DNA of 64,000 nucleotides from RUG11237 sp050874665 (GCA_050874665.1 JBNMLC010000006.1:85191-149190); one strand, 5' to 3'. Counted from the stretch's first letter, positions 51,001 to 60,384 are shown. Made by a program: numbers and translations. The notes: generated by a model from the letters alone, not told the origin.

Positions 51001-52061
51001 GCTACACTAATAATATAAGGACTGTCCATGCACGCTGGTGAAGACATATACTCCTCTAAATTCGCTTCATCATTTCCGGCAGCGCATACAGAAACTGCAC
51101 CTTTTTCTCCTACCAGATTAATAAATTGATTCAGGAGTACATCATTTTCATCACTATCTCCACCCCATGAATTATTGATAGCAACCACATTGACTCCCAT
51201 TTTCTGTGCCGTATATATATATTGATAGGCTTCGATTGCACTATAACTATCACCGTATCCTTCGGAATCTAAAAACTTTATTGGCATAATCTTTACATTT
51301 TCGCCATTCAAAACGCTTGTAATAATTCCGGCACAATGAGTTCCATGTCCATAATCATCCATAGGATCTGCATCCATATTAGCGAAATCAAATCCATGCT
51401 CACCTTTTAAATGATTTGTATTTGGGTTATTCCAAATATAAGAACTTAATTCCGGATTCGCATAATCAACACCTGTATCGATGATAGCAACGACTTTTTC
51501 TTTTTTCTCTTCTCCCGCTGCCATTTTCACCTTATCTGAATCACTGTTGATGTCAAAAGACTCTTCTCCTGCATTCTGTCCCTCGTTATGAAGCCCCCAA
51601 CGCAGGTTATTATACTTTGTTTTATCAATATCGGCGGCATGATATTTGAAGTTAGGTTGTACTAATTTTACCCCGCCAGAATTTTGATACTTTTCCATCA
51701 GTTCTTTTGTCGTATACTTTTCAGACTTAATCAAGGATACCTGGTATTGATTGGATTCATTTTCTGAATCGATGCTGTAACTTTTCTCAATAACTGCTCC
51801 AAGCTTTTTTGTCCTGCTTTCAAGTACATTAATCATACTTTTCCCTGAAGTTCCAGCATTTTTCGCACTTACGACAATGATTTCTCCCTCCACATAAGAA
51901 TCCTTTTTCAGAATGTTCGAGCCCTTTAACCACGAGCTTTGAATACTCTGGGCTGTTGCATTACTTTCTTTTGTTGCTGCATTACTGCCAAACGGTACTG
52001 TTGTAGCTGCAACACTAACCGTCATAACTGCACATAACGCTTTGCATAATAGTTTCTTCAT
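48063..52061 (-). CDS. Large secreted subtilase with Kelch and Ig-like repeats
   Basis: A 1332-residue S8 serine peptidase. Signal peptide (1-29), an inhibitor-like propeptide region, then the catalytic triad Asp195 (VAIIDTGVDY), His239 (GHGTHCAG) and Ser near 616 (NGTSMATPYVAG); the oxyanion Asn is in CAAGND. About 200 residues are inserted between the Asn and the Ser regions. Kelch-like repeats (around KLYLLGGFD and LVVTLGGNG) follow at about 780-1080. Two bacterial Ig-like (Big2) domains with Lys-rich VTVDSKGNIKAAK close the protein. No LPxTG motif is seen; the lysine-rich tail may stick to the wall. A promoter with 17-base spacing is at 52096-52124. Confidence 0.9.
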   Translation of the reverse strand: MKKLLCKALCAVMTVSVAATTVPFGSNAATKESNATAQSIQSSWLKGSNILKKDSYVEGEIIVVSAKNAGTSGKSMINVLESRTKKLGAVIEKSYSIDSENESNQYQVSLIKSEKYTTKELMEKYQNSGGVKLVQPNFKYHAADIDKTKYNNLRWGLHNEGQNAGEESFDINSDSDKVKMAAGEEKKEKVVAIIDTGVDYANPELSSYIWNNPNTNHLKGEHGFDFANMDADPMDDYGHGTHCAGIITSVLNGENVKIMPIKFLDSEGYGDSYSAIEAYQYIYTAQKMGVNVVAINNSWGGDSDENDVLLNQFINLVGEKGAVSVCAAGNDEANLEEYMSSPACMDSPYIISVAASNEKGELAQFSNYSTKYTDIAAPGTDILSYVSYHCFNPAVYKDSDAGKELCATYQDFNGELVTPDVPQKLNYSNQKEESIRYSVEKTEDSVGEQEVTLIKDDFFGEKTKDAQALQWKITGAEEGDEYLLYLPYEQEASLTPVHLNMMLKMQAPELVINPEDLFIDCSMLQVEDLQMLKDGSYSKDDLKIVGAMAVYGKENYWNQISLKKDNKVKKAGKRAIVLKLVVEHPGDYSFVLDDFAISKSNVEEEEFGKTAFYNGTSMATPYVAGAVASIANAYPQDTVKERIARVEGSVQKTESLKDKTASGGVLDLEKSDQPQPVFEKILIQENGALEFQGNFFREGSKVIINGQDTTIKSQTEKSLIVEGNYYNKNLSIEVVMGDSTYSDNCYFAKGATPKKVGKLPIVNYDTTLVCAGDFMYIVSPTGEAYGFSEEASEYEGMVDVVTYGGSYDAEKIFDNARGIITLEGEPVCLDSTLYAVVIMDNTFSREAALIMLNMDTMQWEKVADLPDDYSDLNKLNGLYAYDQPTLAAYDGKLYLLGGFDEEKEVATNSVYIYDVNTQKWSKGISMPEGRFASKALQTGNKLVVTLGGNGTEKCPETLVFDGKTWTVSKAKLDLFDMESYYYGLDEVKSRAYATGRIGISAEGIVYTACKADGLGDTFIYDVKSDKYIAMNCSVGEIGKNRVLSASALGDTLYILAGPDGTSSEEELFQSILYAANVKDGRCCVTETQPQEGGCIWGTGLYMPGSNVTITAEPWEDYYVKNLWINGKRVGIKKEETSATISNISTDISVSAEFGAYVTDILLDNEKISLAEGKRTKLNVQILPENAESDAVSYKSSNTKVVTVDSKGNIKAAKNAAGKSAVITVTAKDRNIVIAKCKVKVKKQVYVKKISLSTKKNTKKLKAGKSLTINATVTPAKADVKELKWISSNKKYATVSNGKVTAKKAGIGKTVTITAKATDGSKVKASVKIKIVK

Positions 52062-52095
52062 TTCGTCACCTCTTATTTATTGTTTTTACCCTAGA

Positions 52096-52124
52096 AATGT
52101 AACACAAAAACCATATATTTACAA
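52096..52124 (-). promoter_or_regulatory. Promoter of the subtilase gene
   Basis: On the minus strand TTGTAA and TACATT are separated by 17 bases, about 35 bases before the start codon. The ribosome site is GAGGTGA. Confidence 0.5.
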
Positions 52125-52163
52125 CTACTTTTTGTTTATCTTAAGATTTTCTTTTTAAAAATG

Positions 52164-52202
52164 AAAAAGAGCGGAAATTTTTCTACAATTTCCGCCCTTT
52201 TT
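52164..52202 (-). terminator. Terminator after glyS
   Basis: AAAAAGGGCGGAAATTGT pairs with ATTTCCGCTCTTTTTC on the minus strand, starting two bases after the glyS stop. Confidence 0.9.
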
Positions 52203-52203
52203 C

Positions 52204-53592
52204 TTAAAATTCAAATTTCTTTTCAAAGTATTCTTTTAAATCTGCAATTTTCACTCTTTCCTGTTCCATAGTATCACGGTCACGAACAGTCACAGAAGCA
52301 TATTCTTCTGAATCAAAATCATAAGTTACACAAAACGGTGTTCCAATTTCATCCTGTCTGCGATATCGTTTACCGATATTTCCTCTATCGTCATATTCAC
52401 AATTATAAGTTTTTGCAAGTTCTGCATATACTTTTTCTGCACCCTCCGCCAGTTTCTTGGAAAGTGGTAAAATACCGATTTTTACAGGTGCAATTGCCGG
52501 ATGGAAATGAAGCACAGTACGCATATCTCCACCTTCTAATTCCTCTTCATCATAAGCACTGCAAAGGAAGGCTAATACCATTCTGTCCACACCTAAGGAA
52601 GGCTCAATTACATAAGGAATATATTTTTCCTTCTTCTCATCATCAAAATAAGCCATATCCTCTCCAGATACTGTCTGGTGCTGAGTCAGGTCGTAATCTG
52701 TTCTGTCTGCCACGCCCCATAATTCTCCCCAGCCAAATGGAAATAAAAATTCAATATCCGAAGTTGCCTTACTGTAAAATACTAATTCTTCTGGTTCATG
52801 ATCTCTTACACGCATTTCATCATCTTTAATGCCAAGTGTTTTTAACCAATTAACACAAGTATTCTTCCAGTAACCAAACCATTCTAAATCGGTTCCCGGC
52901 TCACAGAAAAATTCCAATTCCATCTGTTCAAATTCTCTCATACGGAAAATAAAATTTTTCGGAGTAATTTCATTACGAAAAGCTTTTCCAATCTGTCCAA
53001 TTCCAAACGGAATTTTTTTTCTGGAAGTTCTCTGGACATTTTTAAAGTTTACAAAAATACCCTGTGCGGTTTCCGGTCTTAAATACACAGTATTTTTTGC
53101 ATCTTCCGTAACCCCCTGAAATGTTTTAAACATTAAGTTAAACTGGCGAATATCTGTAAAATTATGATTTCCGCAGCTTGGACATGGAATCTTATGCTCC
53201 TCAATAAAATTCTTCATTTCTTCCTGACTCCATGCATCAACGGAATTTGACAATTCAATATTCTGTTCCTGGCTGAATTCTTCAATCAGCTTATCTGCAC
53301 GAAATCTTTCATGACATTCCTTACAGTCCATCAATGGATCCGAAAAACCACCTAAATGTCCGGAAGCTTCCCATGTCTGCGGATTCATTAAAATTGCGCA
53401 GTCTAAGCCAACGTTATATGGATTTTCCTGAATGATTTTTTTCCACCAGGCTTTTTTTACATTGTTTTTCAACTCCACACCAAGATTTCCATAATCCCAT
53501 GTATTGGCAAGTCCTCCGTATATTTCCGAACCCGGATATACAAAACCTCTTGATTTTGCCAGCGCAACAATTTTATCCATTGTTTTTTCCAT
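52204..53592 (-). CDS. glyS: Glycyl-tRNA synthetase, dimeric type
   Basis: A 462-residue class II alpha2-type enzyme that charges tRNA-Gly. It opens with IVALAKSRGFVYPGSEIYGG and GLANTWDYGNLGVELKNN. The zinc-like cluster is DCKECHERF and CPSCGNHNF. Motif 2 is FRNEITPKNFIFRMREFEQMELEFF, and motif 3 IEPSLGVDRMVLAFL. The anticodon-binding domain starts near residue 360. It lies 29 bases after the lipoprotein gene and ends the deoB-to-glyS run; no T-box is visible upstream. Confidence 0.96.
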   Translation of the reverse strand: MEKTMDKIVALAKSRGFVYPGSEIYGGLANTWDYGNLGVELKNNVKKAWWKKIIQENPYNVGLDCAILMNPQTWEASGHLGGFSDPLMDCKECHERFRADKLIEEFSQEQNIELSNSVDAWSQEEMKNFIEEHKIPCPSCGNHNFTDIRQFNLMFKTFQGVTEDAKNTVYLRPETAQGIFVNFKNVQRTSRKKIPFGIGQIGKAFRNEITPKNFIFRMREFEQMELEFFCEPGTDLEWFGYWKNTCVNWLKTLGIKDDEMRVRDHEPEELVFYSKATSDIEFLFPFGWGELWGVADRTDYDLTQHQTVSGEDMAYFDDEKKEKYIPYVIEPSLGVDRMVLAFLCSAYDEEELEGGDMRTVLHFHPAIAPVKIGILPLSKKLAEGAEKVYAELAKTYNCEYDDRGNIGKRYRRQDEIGTPFCVTYDFDSEEYASVTVRDRDTMEQERVKIADLKEYFEKKFEF

Positions 53593-53621
53593 TTTTCATT
53601 ATCCTCCAATTATTTTATTTC

Positions 53622-54215
53622 CTACTTATATACAATGTATGCTAAGTCTTCTTCGTTTTTTAAGTTGACAGAAGCACTCTTTTTACCAATCATTTCTACG
53701 TTGTCTGTAATCGCAACTATTTTTCCAGGTACAATCACATTCATATTTTCTGAAAGAACCACAACCTTTGCATCTTCAGATACCACTGCGTCCTCTGTAG
53801 TAATTTTACCATCTTTTACATCTAAAAAAACTCCATATAAACCGTAGGCTTCCTTCGCTGTTACTGCATCGCCACAATAAAAGGAGCCACCATTAAAAGC
53901 AAGATATGCATCACTATCTGCATATTTTATTTTAACTTTCACATTTCCAGCAGAATCACACTGATAATCTTCTAATTCTACTTTTGTTGTTCCTATAGCA
54001 GTGTTCGTTTCTGAAATTTCTGTTTCAATCATAGATTTTAATTCTTCCGAATTGTAATAACTCTGATCCAGAACACTTACCAGCACCCCGATAATGCTTC
54101 CATCTTTTGACACTTGAACAGAATTGCCCTGTTCTGCCACTTCACTTTCTCCTGTACACCCGGCCAGCATTGTTGCTGCCATAAGCACAAGTATCATCTG
54201 ACTTATCTTCTTCAT
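53622..54215 (-). CDS. Lipoprotein of unknown function
   Basis: A 197-residue predicted lipoprotein with the signal peptide MKKISQMILVLMAATMLAGC (lipobox LAGC, Cys20). The rest is beta-rich and acidic, with no motif I recognise. Its place between recO and glyS is the only clue, and it may be a passenger. The start has a GGAGG site. The product is likely attached to the outer face of the membrane. I assign no function. Confidence 0.75.
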   Translation of the reverse strand: MKKISQMILVLMAATMLAGCTGESEVAEQGNSVQVSKDGSIIGVLVSVLDQSYYNSEELKSMIETEISETNTAIGTTKVELEDYQCDSAGNVKVKIKYADSDAYLAFNGGSFYCGDAVTAKEAYGLYGVFLDVKDGKITTEDAVVSEDAKVVVLSENMNVIVPGKIVAITDNVEMIGKKSASVNLKNEEDLAYIVYK

Positions 54216-54287
54216 AATAATATGCCCTCCTACTTACCGTAATCATTATACCTATTCTGATTTATATTTTCAACCACAAAAAATAAT

Positions 54288-55037
54288 TTAAAGTGTTTTT
54301 AAAAAATCTTCTGTTTTAAATTCTTTATCTATCACTTTATTCTTGCATATTTCAACCACATTCTTCATTTCTCGCAACACTTGATCCGTCACTCGAAAAG
54401 TATACAAATGTTCCACCGAAGAACTTGCAATATATTGTAGTGCATATAATGCTGACTGAGAAAGAGTCTGATATTTTCTTCCCTTTTCTCCACACTCCCT
54501 ACATACAATTTTAAATTGACTGCTGTCGAAGAAAGCACTTTTTATAGTTTTTCCGCAGATACCACACTGAAAAATATCCGGATACTCTCCGTTAATTACC
54601 ATTGCTTTCCATTCAAATATGTAACGTACCAGACAATTGTCTAAGTTAGGTGAAATCAGCGCTCTCATCGTTTGATACAATAATTTCAGCATTTCTTTTT
54701 CATCGTTATTTTCTCTCGTGAAATAGTCGGCAATTTCAAGAAAATACATCCCATACCATGCTGCCTCTAAATCTGTTCTGAACTCACTGAAATAATTCTG
54801 AATCTCCGCTTGTCTTACTGTATAACTGTTTCTTCCCTCATACAAATAAAACGTTCCAAATGCAAATGCATTGCTCGCTGCAAGAAGACTACTATTTTGT
54901 CTTCTTGCCCCTTTTGCAAATGCTGTTATTTTTCCTCTTTCTTTTGTCAGTAACACAATTCTTCTGTCATATTCACCGACAGGCTGTGTCGCTATTACCA
55001 TACCAAGTACTGTAATCATCCGTGTCATGTCTGCCAT
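54288..55037 (-). CDS. recO: DNA repair protein RecO
   Basis: A 249-residue RecFOR-pathway protein that helps load RecA at gaps. An N-terminal OB-fold (VLGMVIATQPVGEYDRRIVLLTKERGKITAFAKGAR) precedes a helical domain and a zinc site, CGICGKTI and CRECGEKG. I start it at the ATG at 55037 (MADMTRMITV), with AGGTGA eight bases upstream. A longer reading frame would extend 26 codons into yqzL without a ribosome site. The first 65 bases overlap the end of the yqzL-like gene in another frame. It lies downstream of era, as in most Firmicutes. Confidence 0.93.
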   Translation of the reverse strand: MADMTRMITVLGMVIATQPVGEYDRRIVLLTKERGKITAFAKGARRQNSSLLAASNAFAFGTFYLYEGRNSYTVRQAEIQNYFSEFRTDLEAAWYGMYFLEIADYFTRENNDEKEMLKLLYQTMRALISPNLDNCLVRYIFEWKAMVINGEYPDIFQCGICGKTIKSAFFDSSQFKIVCRECGEKGRKYQTLSQSALYALQYIASSSVEHLYTFRVTDQVLREMKNVVEICKNKVIDKEFKTEDFLKTL

Positions 55038-55152
55038 CGTCGCTCTCACCTGTTTGATTTTTATTCGTTTCACGTATTTGCCGATTATTACAATAGGATA
55101 GATAATCTTGTACACTTCCTGTCATAGCAAACTTCTGCCAGTCTTTCTCCAT
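54973..55152 (-). CDS. yqzL: YqzL-like small protein
   Basis: A 59-residue ORF found by hand, with a GGGGG ribosome site seven bases before the ATG. It begins MEKDWQKFAMTGSVQDYL and fits the YqzL pattern of a short W-x-x-F-x-x-T-G-x-x-x-x-Y-L segment encoded between era and recO in Firmicutes. Bacillus YqzL is about 47 residues. The tail here is longer, hydrophilic and acidic, and overlaps the first 65 bases of recO. Function of the family is unknown. The identity rests on context and the short N-terminal motif. Confidence 0.72.
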   Translation of the reverse strand: MEKDWQKFAMTGSVQDYLSYCNNRQIRETNKNQTGESDDGRHDTDDYSTWYGNSDTACR

Positions 55153-55241
55153 TATGCAAACCCCCTAATCTTTCATTCATTCTAAGATTAGTATAAGCCA
55201 TAGAGTGTGTTCTATACTATTCAAAATCTGCCAATTACAAT

Positions 55242-56153
55242 CTATATATCTCTTTTATCGTATCCAAAATTCTTCATTATAAAGTCACTGTCGCGCCAGT
55301 CTTTTTTTACTTTTACCCATAATTTTAAGTTCGCCTTTGTATCTAACAGGCGTTCTATCTCATATCGTGCAGCCGAACCTATTTTTTTGAGCATACTTCC
55401 GCCTTTTCCTATGATGATTCCCTTGTGAGACTCTCTCTCACATACGATGGTTGCATCAATGTCCACCAATGTTCCGTCTTTTCTGTATTTCATCTGGTCA
55501 ATAGCAACTGCAATCCCATGTGGAATTTCCTCATCCAGACATTTCAATGCCTTCTCTCTGATTAACTCTGCTACAATCTGCCGCTCCGGCTGATCGGTAA
55601 TGGTATCCTCATCATAAAACATCGGTCCATATGGCATATATTTATAAATAACTTCTAATAGCGTATCCGAATTCATTCCTTTCAAGGCAGATACCGGAAC
55701 AATCTCCGCAAAATCATATATCTTTCGATATGCATCCATAAATAATAAAATTTCTTCTTTTTTTACTGTGTCTATTTTATTAATAATAAGTATTACGGGT
55801 GTCTTGACACGCTTCAATTGTTCTGCGATATGTCTTTCTCCGGCACCGATAAACGTAGTTGGTTCTACCAGCCAGAGCACTGCATCTACTTCGTTTAATG
55901 TAGATTCTGCTACCTTTACCATATACTCACCAAGCTTATTTTTCGCCTTATGAATTCCCGGAGTATCCAAAAATACAATTTGACCACGTTCATCTGTGTA
56001 GACTGTCTGTATTCTATTTCTCGTAGTCTGTGGCTTATTAGAGGTAATTGCAATTTTTTGCCCAATTAATTGATTCATTAAGGTAGATTTTCCCACATTT
56101 GGTCTTCCTATCAATGTTACAAATCCCGACTTTGTACTGTTACTATTTTCCAT
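55242..56153 (-). CDS. era: GTPase Era
   Basis: A 303-residue essential GTPase that binds 16S rRNA 3' end during 30S assembly. The N-terminal GTPase domain has G1 GRPNVGKST, G3 DTPGIH, and G4 NKID. The C-terminal KH domain has HKGIIIGKGGSMLKKIG. Length and order match the family. It follows the M16 peptidase gene by 33 bases and precedes yqzL and recO. Confidence 0.97.
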   Translation of the reverse strand: MENSNSTKSGFVTLIGRPNVGKSTLMNQLIGQKIAITSNKPQTTRNRIQTVYTDERGQIVFLDTPGIHKAKNKLGEYMVKVAESTLNEVDAVLWLVEPTTFIGAGERHIAEQLKRVKTPVILIINKIDTVKKEEILLFMDAYRKIYDFAEIVPVSALKGMNSDTLLEVIYKYMPYGPMFYDEDTITDQPERQIVAELIREKALKCLDEEIPHGIAVAIDQMKYRKDGTLVDIDATIVCERESHKGIIIGKGGSMLKKIGSAARYEIERLLDTKANLKLWVKVKKDWRDSDFIMKNFGYDKRDI

Positions 56154-56186
56154 TTCTTTCCTTTCTCTTTCATGTATTATTTACGA

Positions 56187-59108
56187 TTACTCAAATAAGT
56201 TTTTAATTTCCTGAAATAAGTTTGCCTGTTCTTGTATTTTTTCTTCTCCACCAATAACACATAAATTGTTTGGTTTTAAGACTGCCTGCACATGAGCTTT
56301 CAATGCCCTGATATCTTCCTCTTGTGCTGTCAATACCTGTTCACGTTCTCTTTGTATATCATCAAACGTAAGATTGGTCAGATACGCTATCATAGAACGA
56401 TTTCCTCTGGCATATGGATTTAACGGGGTATCCATCTCACTAATGGTTCCAATAATATACTTTGTCATATCCCTTTCATCTGCTGAAAATTTTTCTACAT
56501 AATCTGTAGTTTGTTCAAAAATTTCATTGGTGCTTTCTAAGTTTGGATCTCGATAAGACGCAAAGTAACCGTCTCCCATTCTTCCAAATCCACTCATGCA
56601 GCCATAGGCACCTCCCTTCACACGGATATGATTCCATAAATAATCATAATTGAGAATGGTTTTCAAAATTTTAAGAGCCCCTGTATACTCTAATCCTTCA
56701 CTCTTAAAATTACCTGTTCTTGCAACATACTGTACCTTAGAAGAAGTTTTATATCCTTCATTTAACTGTTTTAACTCAAATTGATAGTTTGCTGCTTCTT
56801 TTCCCGAAATGCCTAAACTGTCTTTTAAATTTTCTACTTCCTTCTCTAAGCCTTCTAAGCCTTCTGACTGTGCGGTATAGGAGACCATCAGATTATCCGC
56901 TTTGAAAATGTATGCAGCCGTTTCCTTCAACTTTCTGATTACATCCTCTTTACATTGTTCAAAGTTCTTTTCAATATCCTCCACTAACTTATAAAATGTA
57001 ATTCCACTAGTCAGTTCTGAAAGATATGCTGTGTCTGAAAAATAGGACATTGCTCGCATAACTGCTGTTGTATGTCCACTCGAAGTAAGACTCATTTGCA
57101 ATCTTGACTTTAATTGAGCAATGATTTCATATAAACGTTTTTCATTTTCAAATTTTGACGAAAGTAACATCTCTTTTATCATTTTGAATGCAAAATGAAG
57201 TTTATCATACATTATTTTTGCCTTTACTTCCATGTATGCCTTATATTTACCCGGATTCTTAGTATCCAAATAGCTATTAAATGAAACACTGATACCGCCG
57301 GAATACATATTAATTTCATTAAAGAAATCCCCATAAGCATAATTTTGAGTGTCAACCATACCTAAGATATATTTTAGCATTCCCACATATGGAAGCAGTT
57401 CTTCTGGAACTTTATCGATATCAAACAAGAGATTTAAATATCCAATACCATTCGTAAATATTTCCTGATGCAACACTAAGGTATCTCCAAAATGAAGTTC
57501 CTTATTATTAAACGACAGCGCATTCTTTCTCATGTCTTTTCTGGTAAGCATTGGAATTTTTAAAATATCCTCCAATGGAGATGGCTCTTCCTGGTATTGT
57601 TCTAACATTTTTGTTTTTTCTACCAGCTTTTCTACCTCTTCTTCATTTAAGGAGGCTTTATATTCTTTTAATTTTTTCCTGACTTCGCTTTCTATTTTAC
57701 CTGTCAGACCTTTTTCCGGTTCAATAACAACCAACGCCGCATGCGAATTATGAATCATATACTGTTCTACCAGTTTTTCATAATAATCGGTTTCCACCAT
57801 TTCTTTTAAAAATGCAAAAGTCTCATTTTCTTCAATATGAATAAATGGTTTTGTTTCATCATACAACCAACTGTCTAATGCCTGAAGACCATACATTAAT
57901 CCTTTCGGATAATTTCCAAAATCTGCTTCTCTATAACGAAATTCATTGTAATTTATTGCCGCTCTCAAAGAATCCTTATTGATTCCTTGTTTTACCTGTT
58001 CCTGCAGCACACTCTGAATTATTTCTAAAAACTGCTCTTTACTGGAGGTATTCGAATTTTTGGCAATAATAGAAAACATAGGCTGATAAACTCCATTATC
58101 GTAAGAGCCCATAATATCTTTTCCTATTTTGGCATCTAGCAATGCTTTCTTTAAAGGTGCTCCCGGAGCCGCAATCAACGCATATTCTAAAATCTGAAAC
58201 GCTAAATACAACTTTCTGTCTAACGCTGTTCCTACAGAATAATTATAAGAAAGATACGTATTATCCTCTTGTGTTTCTTCATTGGTAATAGAATATTTTT
58301 TATATACCTCCACCGGTTTTTCAAACGGTGTCTGTAATTTGATTTCAGAATCAATGTTCATGGCATCATACTTACTTAAATATTCCCTATCCAGAAAAAC
58401 TAATTTTTCTTCCATGTCCATATCACCATAAAGGTAAATATAACTATTGGATGGATGATAGTATTTGCTATGAAAATTTAAAAACTCTGAATACTTTAAA
58501 TCAGGGATAGCTGCCGGGTCTCCACCAGATTCAAAAGAATACGACGTATCCGGATACAGTGAATTCAATATCACACGATCAAGTACCCCCTCCGGTGAAG
58601 AAAAGGCACCTTTCATTTCGTTATATACAACGCCATTATATTTTAATTCTCCGTCCTTTTTCTCCAACTCATAATGCCAGCCTTCTTGCCGAAAGATTTC
58701 TTCTCTTTCATATATATTTGGATAAAAAACCGCATCCATATATACATGCATCAAATTTTGAAAATCTTTGTCATTACAACTTGCAACCGGATACACTGTC
58801 TTATCCGGATAAGTCATTGCATTTAAAAAGGTATTAAGTGATCCTTTTGCCAATTCGATAAATGGATCTTTCGCTGGAAATTTCTTCGAACCGCATAATA
58901 CAGAATGCTCCAAAATATGCGGAAGTCCTGTATCATCTTTTGGCGGTGTTCGAAATCCAATATAAAACACTTTATTTTCATCATCATTTGATAGAAGCAT
59001 TAGCTTTGCTCCACTTTTCTTATGTTTCACTAAATACCCTTTGGAATTCAAATCGCTTATCTGCTTTTCTTGTATTACCTCATATTCTTTTAAATCACTA
59101 ATTGCCAT
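56187..59108 (-). CDS. M16C insulinase-family metallopeptidase
   Basis: A 973-residue presequence-protease-type enzyme (PreP/HypA family). It has the inverted zinc motif HILEH (His64, Glu67, His68) followed by LAKGSLNTFLNAMTYPDKT. The second half contains an inactive M16 domain with the RVKGGAYGCMSGFG arginine-tyrosine block that completes the chamber. It would degrade peptides of up to about 70 residues in the cytoplasm. It lies 60 bases after deoB and 33 bases before era, on the same strand. The start is preceded by AAAGGAG. Confidence 0.92.
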   Translation of the reverse strand: MAISDLKEYEVIQEKQISDLNSKGYLVKHKKSGAKLMLLSNDDENKVFYIGFRTPPKDDTGLPHILEHSVLCGSKKFPAKDPFIELAKGSLNTFLNAMTYPDKTVYPVASCNDKDFQNLMHVYMDAVFYPNIYEREEIFRQEGWHYELEKKDGELKYNGVVYNEMKGAFSSPEGVLDRVILNSLYPDTSYSFESGGDPAAIPDLKYSEFLNFHSKYYHPSNSYIYLYGDMDMEEKLVFLDREYLSKYDAMNIDSEIKLQTPFEKPVEVYKKYSITNEETQEDNTYLSYNYSVGTALDRKLYLAFQILEYALIAAPGAPLKKALLDAKIGKDIMGSYDNGVYQPMFSIIAKNSNTSSKEQFLEIIQSVLQEQVKQGINKDSLRAAINYNEFRYREADFGNYPKGLMYGLQALDSWLYDETKPFIHIEENETFAFLKEMVETDYYEKLVEQYMIHNSHAALVVIEPEKGLTGKIESEVRKKLKEYKASLNEEEVEKLVEKTKMLEQYQEEPSPLEDILKIPMLTRKDMRKNALSFNNKELHFGDTLVLHQEIFTNGIGYLNLLFDIDKVPEELLPYVGMLKYILGMVDTQNYAYGDFFNEINMYSGGISVSFNSYLDTKNPGKYKAYMEVKAKIMYDKLHFAFKMIKEMLLSSKFENEKRLYEIIAQLKSRLQMSLTSSGHTTAVMRAMSYFSDTAYLSELTSGITFYKLVEDIEKNFEQCKEDVIRKLKETAAYIFKADNLMVSYTAQSEGLEGLEKEVENLKDSLGISGKEAANYQFELKQLNEGYKTSSKVQYVARTGNFKSEGLEYTGALKILKTILNYDYLWNHIRVKGGAYGCMSGFGRMGDGYFASYRDPNLESTNEIFEQTTDYVEKFSADERDMTKYIIGTISEMDTPLNPYARGNRSMIAYLTNLTFDDIQREREQVLTAQEEDIRALKAHVQAVLKPNNLCVIGGEEKIQEQANLFQEIKNLFE

Positions 59109-59168
59109 TACATTTCAAGCGGCACAAACCGCTTATCTCCTTTCAAAATTTATTTTATAGACTGTCCA

Positions 59169-60332
59169 CTATTTCAAAAAACATTCTATTTTTTCAATTC
59201 CTTCCTGATGCAAGCTTAAATCAAAGTAAGAAAGAACCGTTTCCCCTATCTGCGCAAACGTTGGTCTTGTACCATAATTTCCCGGCCGTACATAATTTCC
59301 ATAGATAATAAGCGGTGTATATTCTCTGGAATGATCTGTCGATGGTGTTCCTGGATCACAACCATGATCTGCCGTAATCATTAAGATATCTTCCGAACGC
59401 ATTGCATTGGTAATTTTGGTAAGCTGACTGTCAAATCTGGCCAGTGCCTTTGCATAACCGTGCACATCATTTCGGTGTCCATACAGCATATCAAAATCCA
59501 CCAGATTTACAAAACACAATCCTTCAAATTCCCGCTTCATGTATTCCAGCGTTTTTTCAACACCATCATCGTTATTTTTAGTGTATACATGTTCTGTAAT
59601 TCCTCTTCCGGCAAAGATATCGTTAATTTTTCCAACCGCCAACACCTCTTTTCCATTATTTTTTAAGATGTCAAGCATAGTCTCTTTCGGTGGTTCTAAG
59701 GAAAAGTCATGACGGTTAGAAGTACGCACAAAATTCCCCGCTTCTCCTACAAACGGTCTTGCAATTACTCTGCCCACACTGTTCTTACCATGTAATATTT
59801 TTCTTGCGATTCGGCAAATATCATACAATTCTTCTAATGGTATAATTTCTTCGTGAGCCGCTATTTGAAACACGCTGTCTGCCGAAGTATAACATATGAG
59901 TGCTCCCGTTTTCATATGCTCTTCCCCATAATCTTTAATTACTTCCGTACCTGAATATGGTTTATTACATAATACTTTTCGTCCTGTGGCTCGCTCTAAT
60001 TCCTCTATGATTTCTTTTGGGAAACCATTCGGATACGTCGGAAGAGGGTCCTTAGAAATTATTCCGGCTATTTCCCAATGTCCGATTGTGGTATCCTTTC
60101 CCCTGGACTTCTCTGTCATTCTTGCCACAGCCCCATTAATATTTCCAATGGCTTCCTTACAAGTCACTCCATCAATATTGAACAAGCCAAGACTCGCCAT
60201 GTTAGGCATGTAAAACTCTCTGCTTTTTGACACAGAATTTATAGTGTTCCTTCCAATATCCTGAAACTCTTGTGCATCTGGCATCGGTCCAATTCCAAAG
60301 CTGTCTAAAACAATTAAAAACACTCTTTTCAT
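59169..60332 (-). CDS. deoB: Phosphopentomutase
   Basis: Interconverts ribose-1-phosphate and ribose-5-phosphate (and deoxy forms), linking nucleoside breakdown to central carbon. The 387-residue alkaline-phosphatase-fold enzyme opens MKRVFLIVLDSFGIGPMPDA, has GKDTTIGHWE (the phosphorylated Thr region), and the metal motifs DFDMLYGHRNDV and ADHGCDPGTPSTDHSRE. I start at 60332, preceded by AAGGACGTG. The purine nucleoside phosphorylase that feeds it is at 37684. Confidence 0.96.
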   Translation of the reverse strand: MKRVFLIVLDSFGIGPMPDAQEFQDIGRNTINSVSKSREFYMPNMASLGLFNIDGVTCKEAIGNINGAVARMTEKSRGKDTTIGHWEIAGIISKDPLPTYPNGFPKEIIEELERATGRKVLCNKPYSGTEVIKDYGEEHMKTGALICYTSADSVFQIAAHEEIIPLEELYDICRIARKILHGKNSVGRVIARPFVGEAGNFVRTSNRHDFSLEPPKETMLDILKNNGKEVLAVGKINDIFAGRGITEHVYTKNNDDGVEKTLEYMKREFEGLCFVNLVDFDMLYGHRNDVHGYAKALARFDSQLTKITNAMRSEDILMITADHGCDPGTPSTDHSREYTPLIIYGNYVRPGNYGTRPTFAQIGETVLSYFDLSLHQEGIEKIECFLK

Positions 60333-60384
60333 TGTACTCACGTCCTTTTTTATTAATGTAATTGTATTGTAACAGATTTTTATC

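Noticed and set aside
53593..53621. T-box upstream of glyS
   Set aside because: Only 29 bases separate glyS from the lipoprotein gene and no T-box motif is present.
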